Assembly (NCBI RefSeq): GCF_000971135.1
Contig: NZ_BBLW01000003.1
Span: 248,001 to 312,000 of the forward strand
DNA: 64,000 bases
DNA from: Demequina phytophila
GTDB lineage: Bacteria > Actinomycetota > Actinomycetes > Actinomycetales > Demequinaceae
Direction of reading: 5' to 3'
Shown: piece after piece, positions 34,365 to 43,000 of the stretch
Layout of the letters: every line of letters begins with the position of its first letter
Position numbering within the stretch: the stretch's first letter is position 1
Translations under genes and position numbers: made by a program
Notes under the pieces: model-generated
Seen by the model: the letters and a program-made list of their open reading frames with translations, nothing else
What the model was told of the DNA's origin: nothing
Databases searched by the model: none

Positions 34365-34937
34365 TCAGGCGGCCGCGGGAGGCGCGCGGCTCGGAAGGGA
34401 GGCGAGGAGGATCGCGGCGACCGCGCGAGGAGCGCGCGGCGCGGGGACGATGCGGGGGCCGGGCGCGTGCGCGGCGGCGGGCGCCGGCGAGGGGCCGGGA
34501 AGGAACGCCCGGGCGGCCATCGCGGCGAGGCGGCCGAGGGCGGCGAGCAGCGCGCTCGCGCGGCGGATGCCGAGGTACGTGAGCGCGCCCGCGACCCCGT
34601 GCGCGACGGGCATGGTCGCGTGGACGGTCACGGCGCCGTCCAGGACGGGCGCACCGTGGTGCGCGTGGTCGGTCGCGGCCGCGGGCGCGTGCGCGCCCAT
34701 CGAGAACGTGGTGTGCAGCGCCGCCTGGCTCGCGGCGACGATCGCGGCGAGCCGCCACCGCCCGAGCGGCCGGCCGGAGAGCTGGAACGCGACCGCGAAG
34801 GCCGCGAGCAGCGGCGCCACCACGGCGAGCAGCGTGGGGCTCTCGCCTCCGGCGAGCACGTGCAGGGCGAGCGCGGAGAACGTCGACAGCAGCGAGGCGC
34901 CGAGCGCGCGCCCCAGCCTCGTCACGTTCGCGTTCAC
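34365..34937 (-). CDS. Membrane protein linked to the PCuAC-Dyp genes
   Basis: 190 residues with about four hydrophobic helices (LLSTFSALALHVLAGG; LLAVVAPLLAAFAVAF; a third around residue 65; a fourth near 110-140) and a His-rich loop TDHAHHGAP. The C-terminal 50 residues are Pro/Ala/Arg-rich. I do not recognise a named family, but small His-containing membrane proteins accompany PCuAC genes in actinobacteria. It lies 84 bases before the PCuAC gene in the same direction. Confidence 0.7.
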   Translation of the reverse strand: MNANVTRLGRALGASLLSTFSALALHVLAGGESPTLLAVVAPLLAAFAVAFQLSGRPLGRWRLAAIVAASQAALHTTFSMGAHAPAAATDHAHHGAPVLDGAVTVHATMPVAHGVAGALTYLGIRRASALLAALGRLAAMAARAFLPGPSPAPAAAHAPGPRIVPAPRAPRAVAAILLASLPSRAPPAAA

Positions 34938-34999
34938 GTGCGCGATTCTCCCACGGGGCGGACGGGCGTCCCGCTCCGCGTGGGGGATGATGGTGCGTC

Positions 35000-35671
35000 A
35001 TGAGCGAGCAGACCGCCGAGGCCCCGAAGGAGCGGCCCGACCACCAGCGCTGGAACTACAACATCCACTCGATGTCGCCCCTGCTGGGCACCATCCCCGA
35101 CGCGGCCCGCACCGCGCTCGACGTGGGCTGCGGCGAGGGCTACCTCGCGCGCCGGCTCGCGGCGCGGGGGCTCGAGGTGACGGGCATCGACGCGGACCCC
35201 GCCGCGATCGCGCGGGCGCGCGCCCAGGGCCACACCGTCGAGCTGCTCACCTCCACCGAGGAGGAGCCCGCCGAGTCGCCCTCCATCACGTACAAGGTCG
35301 GCGACGCGATGACGGCGGATCTGGGCACCTACGACGTGGTGACCGCCTCCGCGGTGCTGCACCACCTCGACCTCGAGCAGGGCCTCGCGCGGCTGCGCGA
35401 CCTGGTCGCGCCCGGCGGTCGCCTGCTCGTGGTGGGCATGGCGAGGTCGAACTGGCCGCAGGACCTGCCGCGCGACGTGTGGGCGACGTTCGTCGACAAG
35501 TTCCACCGGCTGTTCCGCGGCTACTGGGACCACGGCTGCGACTGCACGTGGCCCGCCCCGCACTCGTTCGCGGACGTGCGCGACGCCGCCCCGCGCATCG
35601 TCCCCGGGTCCGTCTATACGCGCGACCTGCTGTGGCGCTACACGCTCACCTGGGACAGGCCCGCGTCCTGA
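35000..35671 (+). CDS. Class I SAM-dependent methyltransferase
   Basis: 223 residues. Motif I is LDVGCGEGYLARRLA, then VTGIDADP, YDVVTASAVLHHL and the post-motif LVAPGGRLLVVGM. The N-terminus HQRWNYNIHSMSPLL marks a small-molecule methyltransferase of the Methyltransf_11/25 type. The last 34 bases overlap the convergent aminotransferase gene. Substrate unknown. Confidence 0.88.
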   Translation: MSEQTAEAPKERPDHQRWNYNIHSMSPLLGTIPDAARTALDVGCGEGYLARRLAARGLEVTGIDADPAAIARARAQGHTVELLTSTEEEPAESPSITYKVGDAMTADLGTYDVVTASAVLHHLDLEQGLARLRDLVAPGGRLLVVGMARSNWPQDLPRDVWATFVDKFHRLFRGYWDHGCDCTWPAPHSFADVRDAAPRIVPGSVYTRDLLWRYTLTWDRPAS

Positions 35672-36807
35672 GCCCGCGCGATGCCGGTCGCGATGCGGCG
35701 GGCGGCCTCCTCGAGGATCGCCGGTGACGTCGCGATGTTGAGGCGCGCGTGGCCCGCGCCGCCGGTGCCGAAGTACGGGCCGTTGTTGAGCGCGACGCGG
35801 CCGTGGTCGATGAGCACGTTCGCCGGCTCGTCGCCCAGCAGCTGCCCGAAGTCGAGCCACGTGAGGTACGTGCCCTCCGGCACCGTGTAGCGCACCTGCG
35901 GCGCGTGCTCCGCGACCAGGTCGCGCACCAGGAACCGGTTGCGGTCGAGCCCTGCGAGCATCGCCTCGAGCCACTCCCCGCCGTGCTGGTAGGCGGCCGT
36001 CTGCGCGATGGTGCCCAGGTGGGTGGGGCCGTGATGCTTGCCGGCGCGGTGCGACTCGAAGCCCTCGGACTCCGGACCGCCGACCAGCAGCGCCGCGGGG
36101 ATCGCCGCGAGGTTCCACGCCTTCGACGCGGCGTGCAGCGCCATGCCTGTCGGGTCCACCTCGAGATAGGGCACGAACGTCGCGTCGGGGTAGACGATCG
36201 GCGCGTGGATCTCGTCGGAGACCACCCGCACGCCGTACCGCTGCGAGAGCGCCGCGAGTGCCTCGAGCTCCTCGCGCGTGTGAACCGTGCCGCCGGGGTT
36301 GTGCGGGTTGCACAGCAGGTACGCGGCGCGACGCCCGCCCGCGGTCGCCTCCGCCATGGCCCGCTCGATCGACTCGAGGTCGAGCCGCAGGTCCTTGCCC
36401 AGCGGCGCCTCGCGGATCGCGCGCCCCGCCTGGCGCAGGTAGAGGAAGAACGGCGGGTAGACAGGCGGGTTGATGATGACCTCGCCGCCCGCGTCGGTCA
36501 GCTCGACCAGGGCGTCCACGTAGCCCTCGATCACGCTCGAGACCGGGGTGACCCGCGCATCGTCCACCTCCCAGCCCCAGGCGCGGCGCGCGAAGTCGAC
36601 GAACGCCGGCACGTACGGGGTCGAGCCCGGGTAGCCGAGGTCGCCGTCCCGGACGGCGGCCTCGAGGGCCTCCCTGATCGGGTCGGCGAGGTCGACGTCC
36701 ATCTCCGCCACCCACAGCGGGAGCACGTCGGGCTCGTAGTGGCGCCACTTGGCCGACGTGCGGGTGCGCAGGCGGTCGAGGGGGACGGAGAAAGGGTCCG
36801 CGATCAT
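35638..36807 (-). CDS. MalY/PatB-family PLP enzyme (cystathionine beta-lyase-like)
   Basis: 389 residues, fold-type I. LPLWVAEMDVDLADPIREAL at the start, YLLCNPHNPGGTVHTREEL, VSDEIHAPIV and the PLP-lysine motif AASKAWNLA are diagnostic of MalY/PatB. These enzymes cleave cystathionine to homocysteine or act as aminotransferases; the window also holds metE and metF, so a role in methionine supply is plausible. Both stops of this and the methyltransferase gene lie within each other. Confidence 0.9.
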   Translation of the reverse strand: MIADPFSVPLDRLRTRTSAKWRHYEPDVLPLWVAEMDVDLADPIREALEAAVRDGDLGYPGSTPYVPAFVDFARRAWGWEVDDARVTPVSSVIEGYVDALVELTDAGGEVIINPPVYPPFFLYLRQAGRAIREAPLGKDLRLDLESIERAMAEATAGGRRAAYLLCNPHNPGGTVHTREELEALAALSQRYGVRVVSDEIHAPIVYPDATFVPYLEVDPTGMALHAASKAWNLAAIPAALLVGGPESEGFESHRAGKHHGPTHLGTIAQTAAYQHGGEWLEAMLAGLDRNRFLVRDLVAEHAPQVRYTVPEGTYLTWLDFGQLLGDEPANVLIDHGRVALNNGPYFGTGGAGHARLNIATSPAILEEAARRIATGIARAQDAGLSQVSV

Positions 36808-36835
36808 GTGCCCGACACTAGCCGAGCCGTGCAGA

Positions 36836-37306
36836 TCAGGACATGGACCGCAGCAGCGACTCGAGGCGCTCCGTCGACTCCCGCATGCGGGCCACCCCGC
36901 CCAGGTTGAGGTACCCGGTCCGGTGGTAGTCGTCGGGGAACAGGTGGCTGGTGGCGAGCATGGTGCCGGCCGGGGTCGCGCCCATGTCGATCCGCATCCA
37001 CGTGAGCACGTCGGGGAACAGCTCCGAGATGAACGTGTACGTGAGCTGCGACTGGGGCTCGACCTTGTCGTAGCGGCCGTAGAAGGAGAACGTGTTGCCC
37101 TCCGGGTCGGACTGCACCACGCGCCATGACCCGCCCGGCTCGACATCCATCTCGACCGTGCGGTTGACGTACCCGTGCGGGGCCCACCACTGCTGCACGT
37201 AGAGCGGCTCGGTCACCGCGGTCCACACGCGCGACAGTGGAAACGCGAGCCGCGCCGTCGCCACAAGCACGGGAGGCTCGGCGGGCGCCTCGAACGAGAT
37301 GTCCAT
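36836..37306 (-). CDS. AHSA1/SRPBCC-domain protein
   Basis: 156 residues. LSRVWTAVTEPLYVQQWWAPHGY, then EMDVEPGGSW and YDKVEPQSQLTYTF are the marks of the activator-of-Hsp90-ATPase-like START-fold family. Such proteins bind hydrophobic ligands. ATG 37306 has GGGGAG upstream. It follows, 28 bases away, by the aminotransferase gene and could be cotranscribed with it. Confidence 0.87.
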   Translation of the reverse strand: MDISFEAPAEPPVLVATARLAFPLSRVWTAVTEPLYVQQWWAPHGYVNRTVEMDVEPGGSWRVVQSDPEGNTFSFYGRYDKVEPQSQLTYTFISELFPDVLTWMRIDMGATPAGTMLATSHLFPDDYHRTGYLNLGGVARMRESTERLESLLRSMS

Positions 37307-37413
37307 CCCACGCTCCCCGGGTCGATCGGGCCGGCGGCCTGTCCTGCCCTCAGCCTGGTAGCAGGCGCGTCGCACGTCAACCGGAGCGTCGCGGGCGCCG
37401 CGCGGGGGCGGTC

Positions 37414-37578
37414 TCAGGACCCGGGGCGGAGCACCTGCTTGCCCACCCTCAGCCCCTTGGCGGCCTTGGAGTCGGGACCGTTGCGCTCCTCGACCTTGTC
37501 GGCGACCTTGCCCAGCGCCCATGCGGCGACGGGGATGGCGATCGCCATGAACATCCAGCGTCCGAACCTGCGTCTCAT
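37414..37578 (-). CDS. 54-residue membrane protein
   Basis: From ATG 37578, which has GGAGGT six bases upstream (a longer in-frame start at 37602 lacks one). MRRRFGRWMFMAIAIPVAAWALGKV gives a basic N-terminus and one membrane helix; the rest is a charged amphipathic tail (DKVEERNGPDSKAAKGLR). A small conserved-looking hypothetical protein downstream of terC in the same direction. Function unknown. Confidence 0.65.
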   Translation of the reverse strand: MRRRFGRWMFMAIAIPVAAWALGKVADKVEERNGPDSKAAKGLRVGKQVLRPGS

Positions 37579-37662
37579 GAATGCACCTCCGTGGATGGCC
37601 AACGCGCGAACCCCGCCGGGCCTTCCCGGCGGGGCTCGCGCGATCGAGCGGACAGCGAGGTG

Positions 37663-38742
37663 TCAGTCGCGCGACGGGTCCGTGGCGCGCTCGGGCGTCG
37701 GGTCGACGAACCCGTGGTGCGAGGCCGCCTGCGCGATCGCCTCCTCGCGCTCGAGCCGCTTCGACGCGCGCAGGCTGGTGACGGTGGTGATGACGAGCAC
37801 GCCGATGATCACCAGCAGCGACCACGTGGTGGGGACCGTGGGGACGCCGGGCCAGACGCCGTGGGCCCAGTGGAGCACCAGCTTGACGCCGATGAAGCCC
37901 AGGATGATCGACAGGCCGTAGCCCAGGTGGACCAGCTTCGACAGCGCGCCCTCGAGCACGAAGTACAGGGCGCGCAGGCCCAGCAGCGCGAACGCGTTGG
38001 TGGCGAACACCAGGTACGGGTCCGCGGTGATGCCGTAGACGGCCGGGACCGAGTCGACGGCGAACACGACGTCGGTGACGATGATCGCGGCCATCACCAG
38101 CGCCAGCGGGGTGAGCGCGCGGCGTCCGTTGCGCATCACGGTGGCCTTGGTGCCCTCGTACTCGCCGGTGACGGGGAAGAACCGGCTGAGGACCTTGACG
38201 ATCCGCATCTGGGACGGGTCGATCTCCTCCTCGTGGTCGCTGCGCGCGTCCCGGAACACCTTGATCGCGGTGGCGAAGAGGATCGCGCCGAACAGGAGGA
38301 AGGTCCAGTCGAACGTCGCGATGAGGCCCGCGCCGAGCGCGATGAACACGCCGCGCAGCACGATCGCGCCGGCCACGCCGATGAGCAGCACCCGCTGCTG
38401 CAGGATCCTCGGCACCGCGAACGCGCTGAGGATGAGGATGAACACGAAGAGGTTGTCGACGGACAGCGACTTCTCGACGATGTACCCCGTGTAGTACTTC
38501 ACACCGATGTCGCCACCGTGCGCCGCCCACACCCACGCGCCGAACGCGAGGGGGATCGCGATGTAGAAGATCGACCAGCCGACAGCCTCCTTGAAGGAGA
38601 CCTCGTGGGGCTTGCGGGTGACGATGAAGTCGAAGATCAGCAGGCCGATGACGGCGGCGATGGTGCCGATCCACAGGCCGGGGGTGGCGATGGAGTGCAG
38701 CGGGGCGTCGGCCGCGGCTGCCTCGAGGACGAGGGGGGACAT
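37663..38742 (-). CDS. TerC-family (Alx-like) membrane protein
   Basis: 359 residues, about nine helices. Hallmarks: VVFAVDSVPAVYGIT with the conserved Asp, SLSVDNLFVFILILSAF, and ADPYLVFATNAFALLGLRALYF. TerC/Alx proteins handle manganese or other divalent ions. The start is ATG 38742 behind GAGGAG, not the far upstream GTG at 38898, because the 5' leader contains a yybP-ykoY-type manganese-sensor fold (38767-38866) whose expression platform covers this SD. Confidence 0.93.
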   Translation of the reverse strand: MSPLVLEAAAADAPLHSIATPGLWIGTIAAVIGLLIFDFIVTRKPHEVSFKEAVGWSIFYIAIPLAFGAWVWAAHGGDIGVKYYTGYIVEKSLSVDNLFVFILILSAFAVPRILQQRVLLIGVAGAIVLRGVFIALGAGLIATFDWTFLLFGAILFATAIKVFRDARSDHEEEIDPSQMRIVKVLSRFFPVTGEYEGTKATVMRNGRRALTPLALVMAAIIVTDVVFAVDSVPAVYGITADPYLVFATNAFALLGLRALYFVLEGALSKLVHLGYGLSIILGFIGVKLVLHWAHGVWPGVPTVPTTWSLLVIIGVLVITTVTSLRASKRLEREEAIAQAASHHGFVDPTPERATDPSRD

Positions 38743-38748
38743 GGGGCT

Positions 38749-38866
38749 CCTCAGGTACACGAAAGTCCTGAGGTCTCCTTCGCCGCTGGTGCGGCGCCCG
38801 CCCGGGAGGATCCACGAAGATCTCGTACTGACCGGAACGGGGCTTGAGAAGTACTCCCCTCGGTGG
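38749..38866 (-). promoter_or_regulatory. yybP-ykoY-type (Mn2+) riboswitch with SD-sequestering hairpin
   Basis: On the minus strand GAGGGGAGTA (complement of 38852-38861) and GGAGACCTC (complement of 38770-38778) give the diagnostic 5' and 3' consensus segments and P1 pairing. A terminal hairpin CGCCGC-ACCA-GCGGCG (38781-38796) precedes the 3' segment as in the family. The P1 strand CCTCAGG (38767-38773) can alternatively pair perfectly with CCTGAGG (38749-38755), which contains the terC SD GAGGAG (38747-38752). That predicts translation ON when metal stabilises P1. Family match and switching logic are read by eye. Confidence 0.72.
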
Positions 38867-38891
38867 TCAAGAGTAAGGGATGACCGGTCGT

Positions 38892-39002
38892 CGCGCACCT
38901 CTCCACTCAGGTCGGTGTGTGAATCGGTTCATCGGTGCATCCCGCGTCGCGAATGGCGGGTTCTCGGCGGAGGGTTGCATTTCTTGTGTGGAGAGGTGCG
39001 CG
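38892..39002. repeat. 15-bp perfect inverted repeat with 81-bp spacer
   Basis: CGCGCACCTCTCCAC (38892-38906) and GTGGAGAGGTGCGCG (38988-39002) are exact inverted copies, with a small inner CCCGC/GCGGG stem (38941-38960). It lies between the end of the ATP-grasp gene and the terC leader. A terminator with a long loop, a structured RNA or a mobile remnant are all possible. Confidence 0.5.
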
Positions 39003-39012
39003 CCGCGAGTCG

Positions 39013-39873
39013 TCAGAGCAGCGCGCGGAACGCCTCCGCCGCGCGCTCCGGCGCTCCCTCGCCGAGCGCGAGGAACAGGCTCGGCTCCGTGAGCTCGAGC
39101 TCGAGCACCACGGGCCCCTCGGCCGTGGGCAGCAGGTCCACGCGCACGTACGCGAGGTCGGGGTGACCCAGCGACGGCAGCGCCGCGATGATCCTGTCGG
39201 CGAGATCCCGCTCGGCCTCCGTCGCGGAGGTCGCCACCACCTTCTCGTCCGCGTACAGGCCGGTCTCCCACGACATGTCCCGTGACAGGATCGCCGCCTT
39301 GCGCGCGGCGTGCGAGAAGCGTCCCCCCAGGTAGACCAGCGCGGTCTCGCCGGCGGTGTCGACCTCGGCGAGGTACGGCTGGATCATCGCCACCTTGCCC
39401 TGCGCGTGCAGCGCGGCGACGTGGGCGAGGGCCGCGTCGGGCTCGCCGTCGAAAAGGCGTGCCCCGTTGGATCCCGCCCCGACCGACGGCTTCACCACCA
39501 GGTGCCCGTCCAGGGCGACCACCGCATCGTCCACCCCGTCGCCCGGCGCCACGAACGTGGTGGGCACGGTCGGGAAGCCCGCGGCGGCGAGGTCGCCCAG
39601 GTAGCGCTTGTCCGTGTTCCACTCGACGGTCGCGACGGGGTTGAGCAGGCGCGTGACGGACGATGCGGCGCGCGCCCACGCGAGGAAGTCGCCCAGGCGG
39701 TCGTGGTAGTTCCACGTGCTGCGCAGGATCGCCACGTCGTACGCCGACCAGTCGACGGAAGGGTCGTCCCACGCGACCAGGGCGGCCTCGGGCAGGTGCG
39801 GCAGCAGCAGGTCCTCGTCGGCGTCCGGGACGGACAGCTCGAGCGTGGTGACGATGGCGATGCGGGCGGTCAT
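39013..39873 (-). CDS. ATP-grasp domain protein
   Basis: 286 residues. DVAILRSTWNYHDRLGDFLAW at about residues 45-65 and LVVKPSVGAGSNGARLF are typical of a RimK/glutathione-synthetase-like ATP-grasp family; VVLELELTEPSLFL near the end has the metal-binding Glu residues. The product would be an amide or peptide bond, but partner substrates are unknown and no peptide precursor gene is beside it. Confidence 0.83.
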   Translation of the reverse strand: MTARIAIVTTLELSVPDADEDLLLPHLPEAALVAWDDPSVDWSAYDVAILRSTWNYHDRLGDFLAWARAASSVTRLLNPVATVEWNTDKRYLGDLAAAGFPTVPTTFVAPGDGVDDAVVALDGHLVVKPSVGAGSNGARLFDGEPDAALAHVAALHAQGKVAMIQPYLAEVDTAGETALVYLGGRFSHAARKAAILSRDMSWETGLYADEKVVATSATEAERDLADRIIAALPSLGHPDLAYVRVDLLPTAEGPVVLELELTEPSLFLALGEGAPERAAEAFRALL

Positions 39874-39949
39874 GCGGACAACCTAGCGTCCGGCGTGGAC
39901 GGCGCCGCGCGCCCCGATCCGCGGATACCCTCGCGGTCAGGAGGTGGCG

Positions 39950-41044
39950 ATGCCGCGCTGGGGTTCTGTGCTCGCCGCGACCGCTGGCGTGGTCGTGGGC
40001 GCCGGGCTGCTGTACGGCTCCTACCTCACCGTCGCGCCGCTCGTGGCGGACAGCGAGGCCGCCGCGGCGCCCACCGCATCGTCCACCCCGGCGGCCAGCC
40101 CCGAGCCCACGGCGACGTCCGACGCGCAGGCCACCGGCTGCGACTGGGCCGCCCTGGCGGGCCGCGACCGGCCGCCGTATCTCAAGGGCCGGGCGGACGG
40201 GATGCCGCGGGCGCGCGAGATGACCGACGCGACGTGGGAGTGCGTGGGCGACGGGTGGACGGTCGAGGTCCGCTCCGCGGGGGACGATGCCTGGGTCCCG
40301 GGCAGCGCCCAGGCCCTGTACCTGGTCGCGCCGGACGGCGACCTCCTCCACCTGTTCGACCTGCGCACCGACGTGGCCGTCGAGGTGCTCGAGGCCGACC
40401 TCGACGCGCGGCTCGCGTGGACCGCGAGGCACGGCGACCGTGCCCGGGTCCAGGTCGTGCAGGTGGGCCTCGACACCGGCGAGGTCGTGGACGGGTGGGG
40501 AGGCAACGCGATCCCCGCCGCGCAGGTCGCGAGGAACGGCACCGTGTGGGACGTCGCGCCCCTGGGCGCGTTCGCCGGCGGGGGCACGCTGTGGGGCGGG
40601 TACACGCCGGACGGGGACCTGCAGTCGCTTTTCGTGCGCGAGGACGGCGCGACGTTCGACGGCTTCTCTGCGCAGAAGCCCCTGGACAACCTCGTCGAGG
40701 ACGGCGCGGTGAACCATCGCGGCGACCCCGGCGTCGAGACGTGGCTGAACCAGGACGGCACCCTCGCGGTGTTCCTCGCGCAGCGGCTCGACAAGGCCTC
40801 GAAGAACACAGGCTCGACCGGCGTCGGCACCTGGATCGTCGCGGACCTGGCGGCCGACGACTGGCGCGTCGAGACCGCGACCGTGCCGCGGTGGCTGTGC
40901 CGCCCGGCGCCCGGCACGTACGCGCCGGGCGCGTTCGACGACCCGGGCTCGCTACAGGCGGTATGCGCCAAGGGCGAGCGGGAGTCGGTGTTCAGGCTCG
41001 CCGTGGGCGGGGACCCGGTGAGGGTCGACAACTTCGGCCCGTGA
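39950..41044 (+). CDS. Exported or membrane-anchored protein of unknown function
   Basis: 364 residues from ATG 39950, chosen because AGGAGG lies six bases before it; GTG 39944 in the same frame overlaps that SD. An N-terminal helix (SVLAATAGVVVGAGLLYGSYL) acts as signal anchor, followed by a Thr/Ser/Pro/Ala linker and an extracytoplasmic domain with Cys in TGCDW, WECVG, WLCRP and AVCAK, probably two disulfides. Beta-propeller-like Gly/Asp patterns (VAPDGDLLHLFDL) recur. Not recognised. It precedes a two-component system. Confidence 0.75.
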   Translation: MPRWGSVLAATAGVVVGAGLLYGSYLTVAPLVADSEAAAAPTASSTPAASPEPTATSDAQATGCDWAALAGRDRPPYLKGRADGMPRAREMTDATWECVGDGWTVEVRSAGDDAWVPGSAQALYLVAPDGDLLHLFDLRTDVAVEVLEADLDARLAWTARHGDRARVQVVQVGLDTGEVVDGWGGNAIPAAQVARNGTVWDVAPLGAFAGGGTLWGGYTPDGDLQSLFVREDGATFDGFSAQKPLDNLVEDGAVNHRGDPGVETWLNQDGTLAVFLAQRLDKASKNTGSTGVGTWIVADLAADDWRVETATVPRWLCRPAPGTYAPGAFDDPGSLQAVCAKGERESVFRLAVGGDPVRVDNFGP

Positions 41045-41055
41045 GGATCCTTACG

Positions 41056-41082
41056 TTGCCCGAACCCGTGCTCGCCTAGGCT
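41056..41082 (+). promoter_or_regulatory. Promoter of the second two-component system
   Basis: TTGCCC (41056-41061) and TAGGCT (41077-41082) are 15 bases apart. The gene starts 60 bases downstream at GTG 41142, with AGGGAGG as SD, so unlike other TAGGCT promoters here it gives a leadered transcript. Confidence 0.5.
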
Positions 41083-41141
41083 GTTCTGGCCGACCGCGCC
41101 CGCGGCGCGCCGGCCGGCTCGATGGTCGAAGGGAGGCCCGC

Positions 41142-41813
41142 GTGAGGGTGCTGGTGGTCGAGGACCACGCCGTCCTCGCGCGCGAGGTCGCGACCGGGCT
41201 GCGGCGCGTGGGCCTTGCCGTCGACGTCGCGCGGGACGGCGCGGAGGCCCTCGAGAAGGCGGCCGCGAGCGCGTACGACGTCGTGGTGCTCGACCGCGAC
41301 CTGCCGCGCGTGTCGGGCGACGACGTGTGCCGCACCCTCACCGGGTCCGCCGAGCCGCCGCGCATCCTCATGCTCACGGCCGCGGGCAGGCTCGAGGACA
41401 TCGTCGAGGGTCTCGGCCTCGGCGCGGACGACTACCTCGCGAAGCCGTTCGCGATGGCCGAGCTCGCCGCGCGCGTGCGCACGCTCGGCCGCCGCGCGGG
41501 CGCCGCGCCACGCCCGCACGTGCGGATCGGCGACCTCGAGATCCGGCCGGACGAGCACGTGGTGACGCGCGGGGATCGCGCGATCACGCTGTCGCCCAAG
41601 GAGTTCGGCGTGCTCGAGGTGCTCGCTGCTCAGCCGGGGCGCGTCGTCTCCTCCGAGACCCTGCTCGAGAAGGTGTGGGACGAGTACGCGGACCCGCTCA
41701 CCAACGCGGTGCGCGTCACCATGGTGACCCTGCGGCGCAAGCTCGGCGAGCCCGCCATCATCGAGACGGTCAAGGGCGTCGGCTACGTGCTCCGCCGGGA
41801 GGGCGAGGGATGA
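41142..41813 (+). CDS. OmpR-family response regulator
   Basis: 223 residues. Receiver with VVEDHAVLARE, phosphoacceptor in VVLDRDLPR (Asp51 region), TAA and KPFAMAEL; the DNA-binding winged helix ends ETVKGVGYVLRRE. It resembles CutR/TcrA-like regulators. The stop overlaps the kinase start (ATGA). Confidence 0.95.
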   Translation: MRVLVVEDHAVLAREVATGLRRVGLAVDVARDGAEALEKAAASAYDVVVLDRDLPRVSGDDVCRTLTGSAEPPRILMLTAAGRLEDIVEGLGLGADDYLAKPFAMAELAARVRTLGRRAGAAPRPHVRIGDLEIRPDEHVVTRGDRAITLSPKEFGVLEVLAAQPGRVVSSETLLEKVWDEYADPLTNAVRVTMVTLRRKLGEPAIIETVKGVGYVLRREGEG

Positions 41814-43000
41814 CCATCCGCGTCAAGCTGACGGCGCTGTTCGCGCTGCTGTTCGTGGTGCTGGCCGGGGTGCTGGTCACCACGGCGTACCTCTTCGTGG
41901 CGAGCGCCACCACACCGGAGGCGCAGCAGGCCGAGCGGCAGCAGCTGCTCGAGGAGACCCTCGAGGAGCAGGGGATCACGGAGCCAGGGACGCCCGACGG
42001 CGGGCCGATGCCCTCCGGACGGCCGGACGATGCGGTGGCCCAGGTCCTCGACCGCATCGCCGAGCAGGCGCGGCAGAACGTGCTGGACGACCTGCTCACG
42101 CGCTCCCTGGTCGCGTTCGCGTTCGCGGCGCTCGTCGCCGTGGGTCTCGCGTGGTGGCTCGCCGGCCGCGTGCTCCGCCCGATCGACGAGATCTCGCACG
42201 CCGCCTCCACCCTGTCGGAGCGCACGCTCGACCGGCGGCTCCCGGAGGACGGTCCGGACGACGAGTTCATGCGGCTGCGCCGCGCCTTCAACGGCATGCT
42301 CGCGCGCCTCGAGGCCGCGTTCGACGCGCGCCAGCGCTTCGCCGCGGACGCGTCGCACGAGCTGCGCACCCCTCTCGCCGTGCTGCGCGCCTCCGCCGAC
42401 AACGTGCTGTCCTCGGCGCGCCCGTCGCGGCAGGCGACGGAGCTCGCGCGCGAGGTCGCACAGCAGGTGGGACGCGCGGACTCGCTCATGACCAGCCTGC
42501 TCACGCTCGCGCGCGCCGACGACGTGATCCACACGCGGGAGCCGCTCGACCTCGCGGACGTCGCCGCGGAGGTGGTGTCGGAGGCCTCCCCCCGTGCGAC
42601 CGAGGCGTCCGTCGCGATCGACCTCGACCTCGCGGACGCGCCCGTGCTGGGGGACCCGGTGCTCGTGGAACGGCTGGTGGCGAACCTGGTCGACAACGCG
42701 CTGCGCTACAACAGCGGCGCCGACGGCTGGGTGCGATGCCGCGTGTGGAGCGCCCAGGGTCGGGCCTTCGTCGAGGTGTCGAACTCCGGACCGCGGCTGG
42801 CGTCCGCGGACATCCCCGCGCTGTTCGAGCGGTTCTCGCGCGGCGACCAGCGCTCCGAGGTCGCGGGCCACGGTCTCGGCCTGCCCATCGTGGCGCGCGT
42901 GGCGCAGGTCCACGGGGGCGTCGTCGACGCATGGCCGGGCGAGCAGGGCGGGCTGAGCGTGCGCGTGTCCCTGCCGGCCCGTCCGGACGGCGAGGCCTAG
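41810..43000 (+). CDS. Sensor histidine kinase
   Basis: 396 residues. Helix at about 9-30, an external segment of about 75 residues rich in Glu/Gln/Pro, helix at about 100-122, HAMP, DHp with DASHELRTPLAVLRAS, and HATPase with NLVDNALRYN and GHGLGLPIVARVA; the G1 position reads SGPRL, a weak version of the usual D-x-G-x-G. The stop TAG shares the bases CTAG with the convergent VanZ gene. Confidence 0.92.
   Translation: MTIRVKLTALFALLFVVLAGVLVTTAYLFVASATTPEAQQAERQQLLEETLEEQGITEPGTPDGGPMPSGRPDDAVAQVLDRIAEQARQNVLDDLLTRSLVAFAFAALVAVGLAWWLAGRVLRPIDEISHAASTLSERTLDRRLPEDGPDDEFMRLRRAFNGMLARLEAAFDARQRFAADASHELRTPLAVLRASADNVLSSARPSRQATELAREVAQQVGRADSLMTSLLTLARADDVIHTREPLDLADVAAEVVSEASPRATEASVAIDLDLADAPVLGDPVLVERLVANLVDNALRYNSGADGWVRCRVWSAQGRAFVEVSNSGPRLASADIPALFERFSRGDQRSEVAGHGLGLPIVARVAQVHGGVVDAWPGEQGGLSVRVSLPARPDGEA

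Noticed and set aside
38743-38898. A 52-codon N-terminal extension of TerC from GTG 38898
   Set aside because: The region forms the riboswitch-like leader and ATG 38742 has a strong SD.
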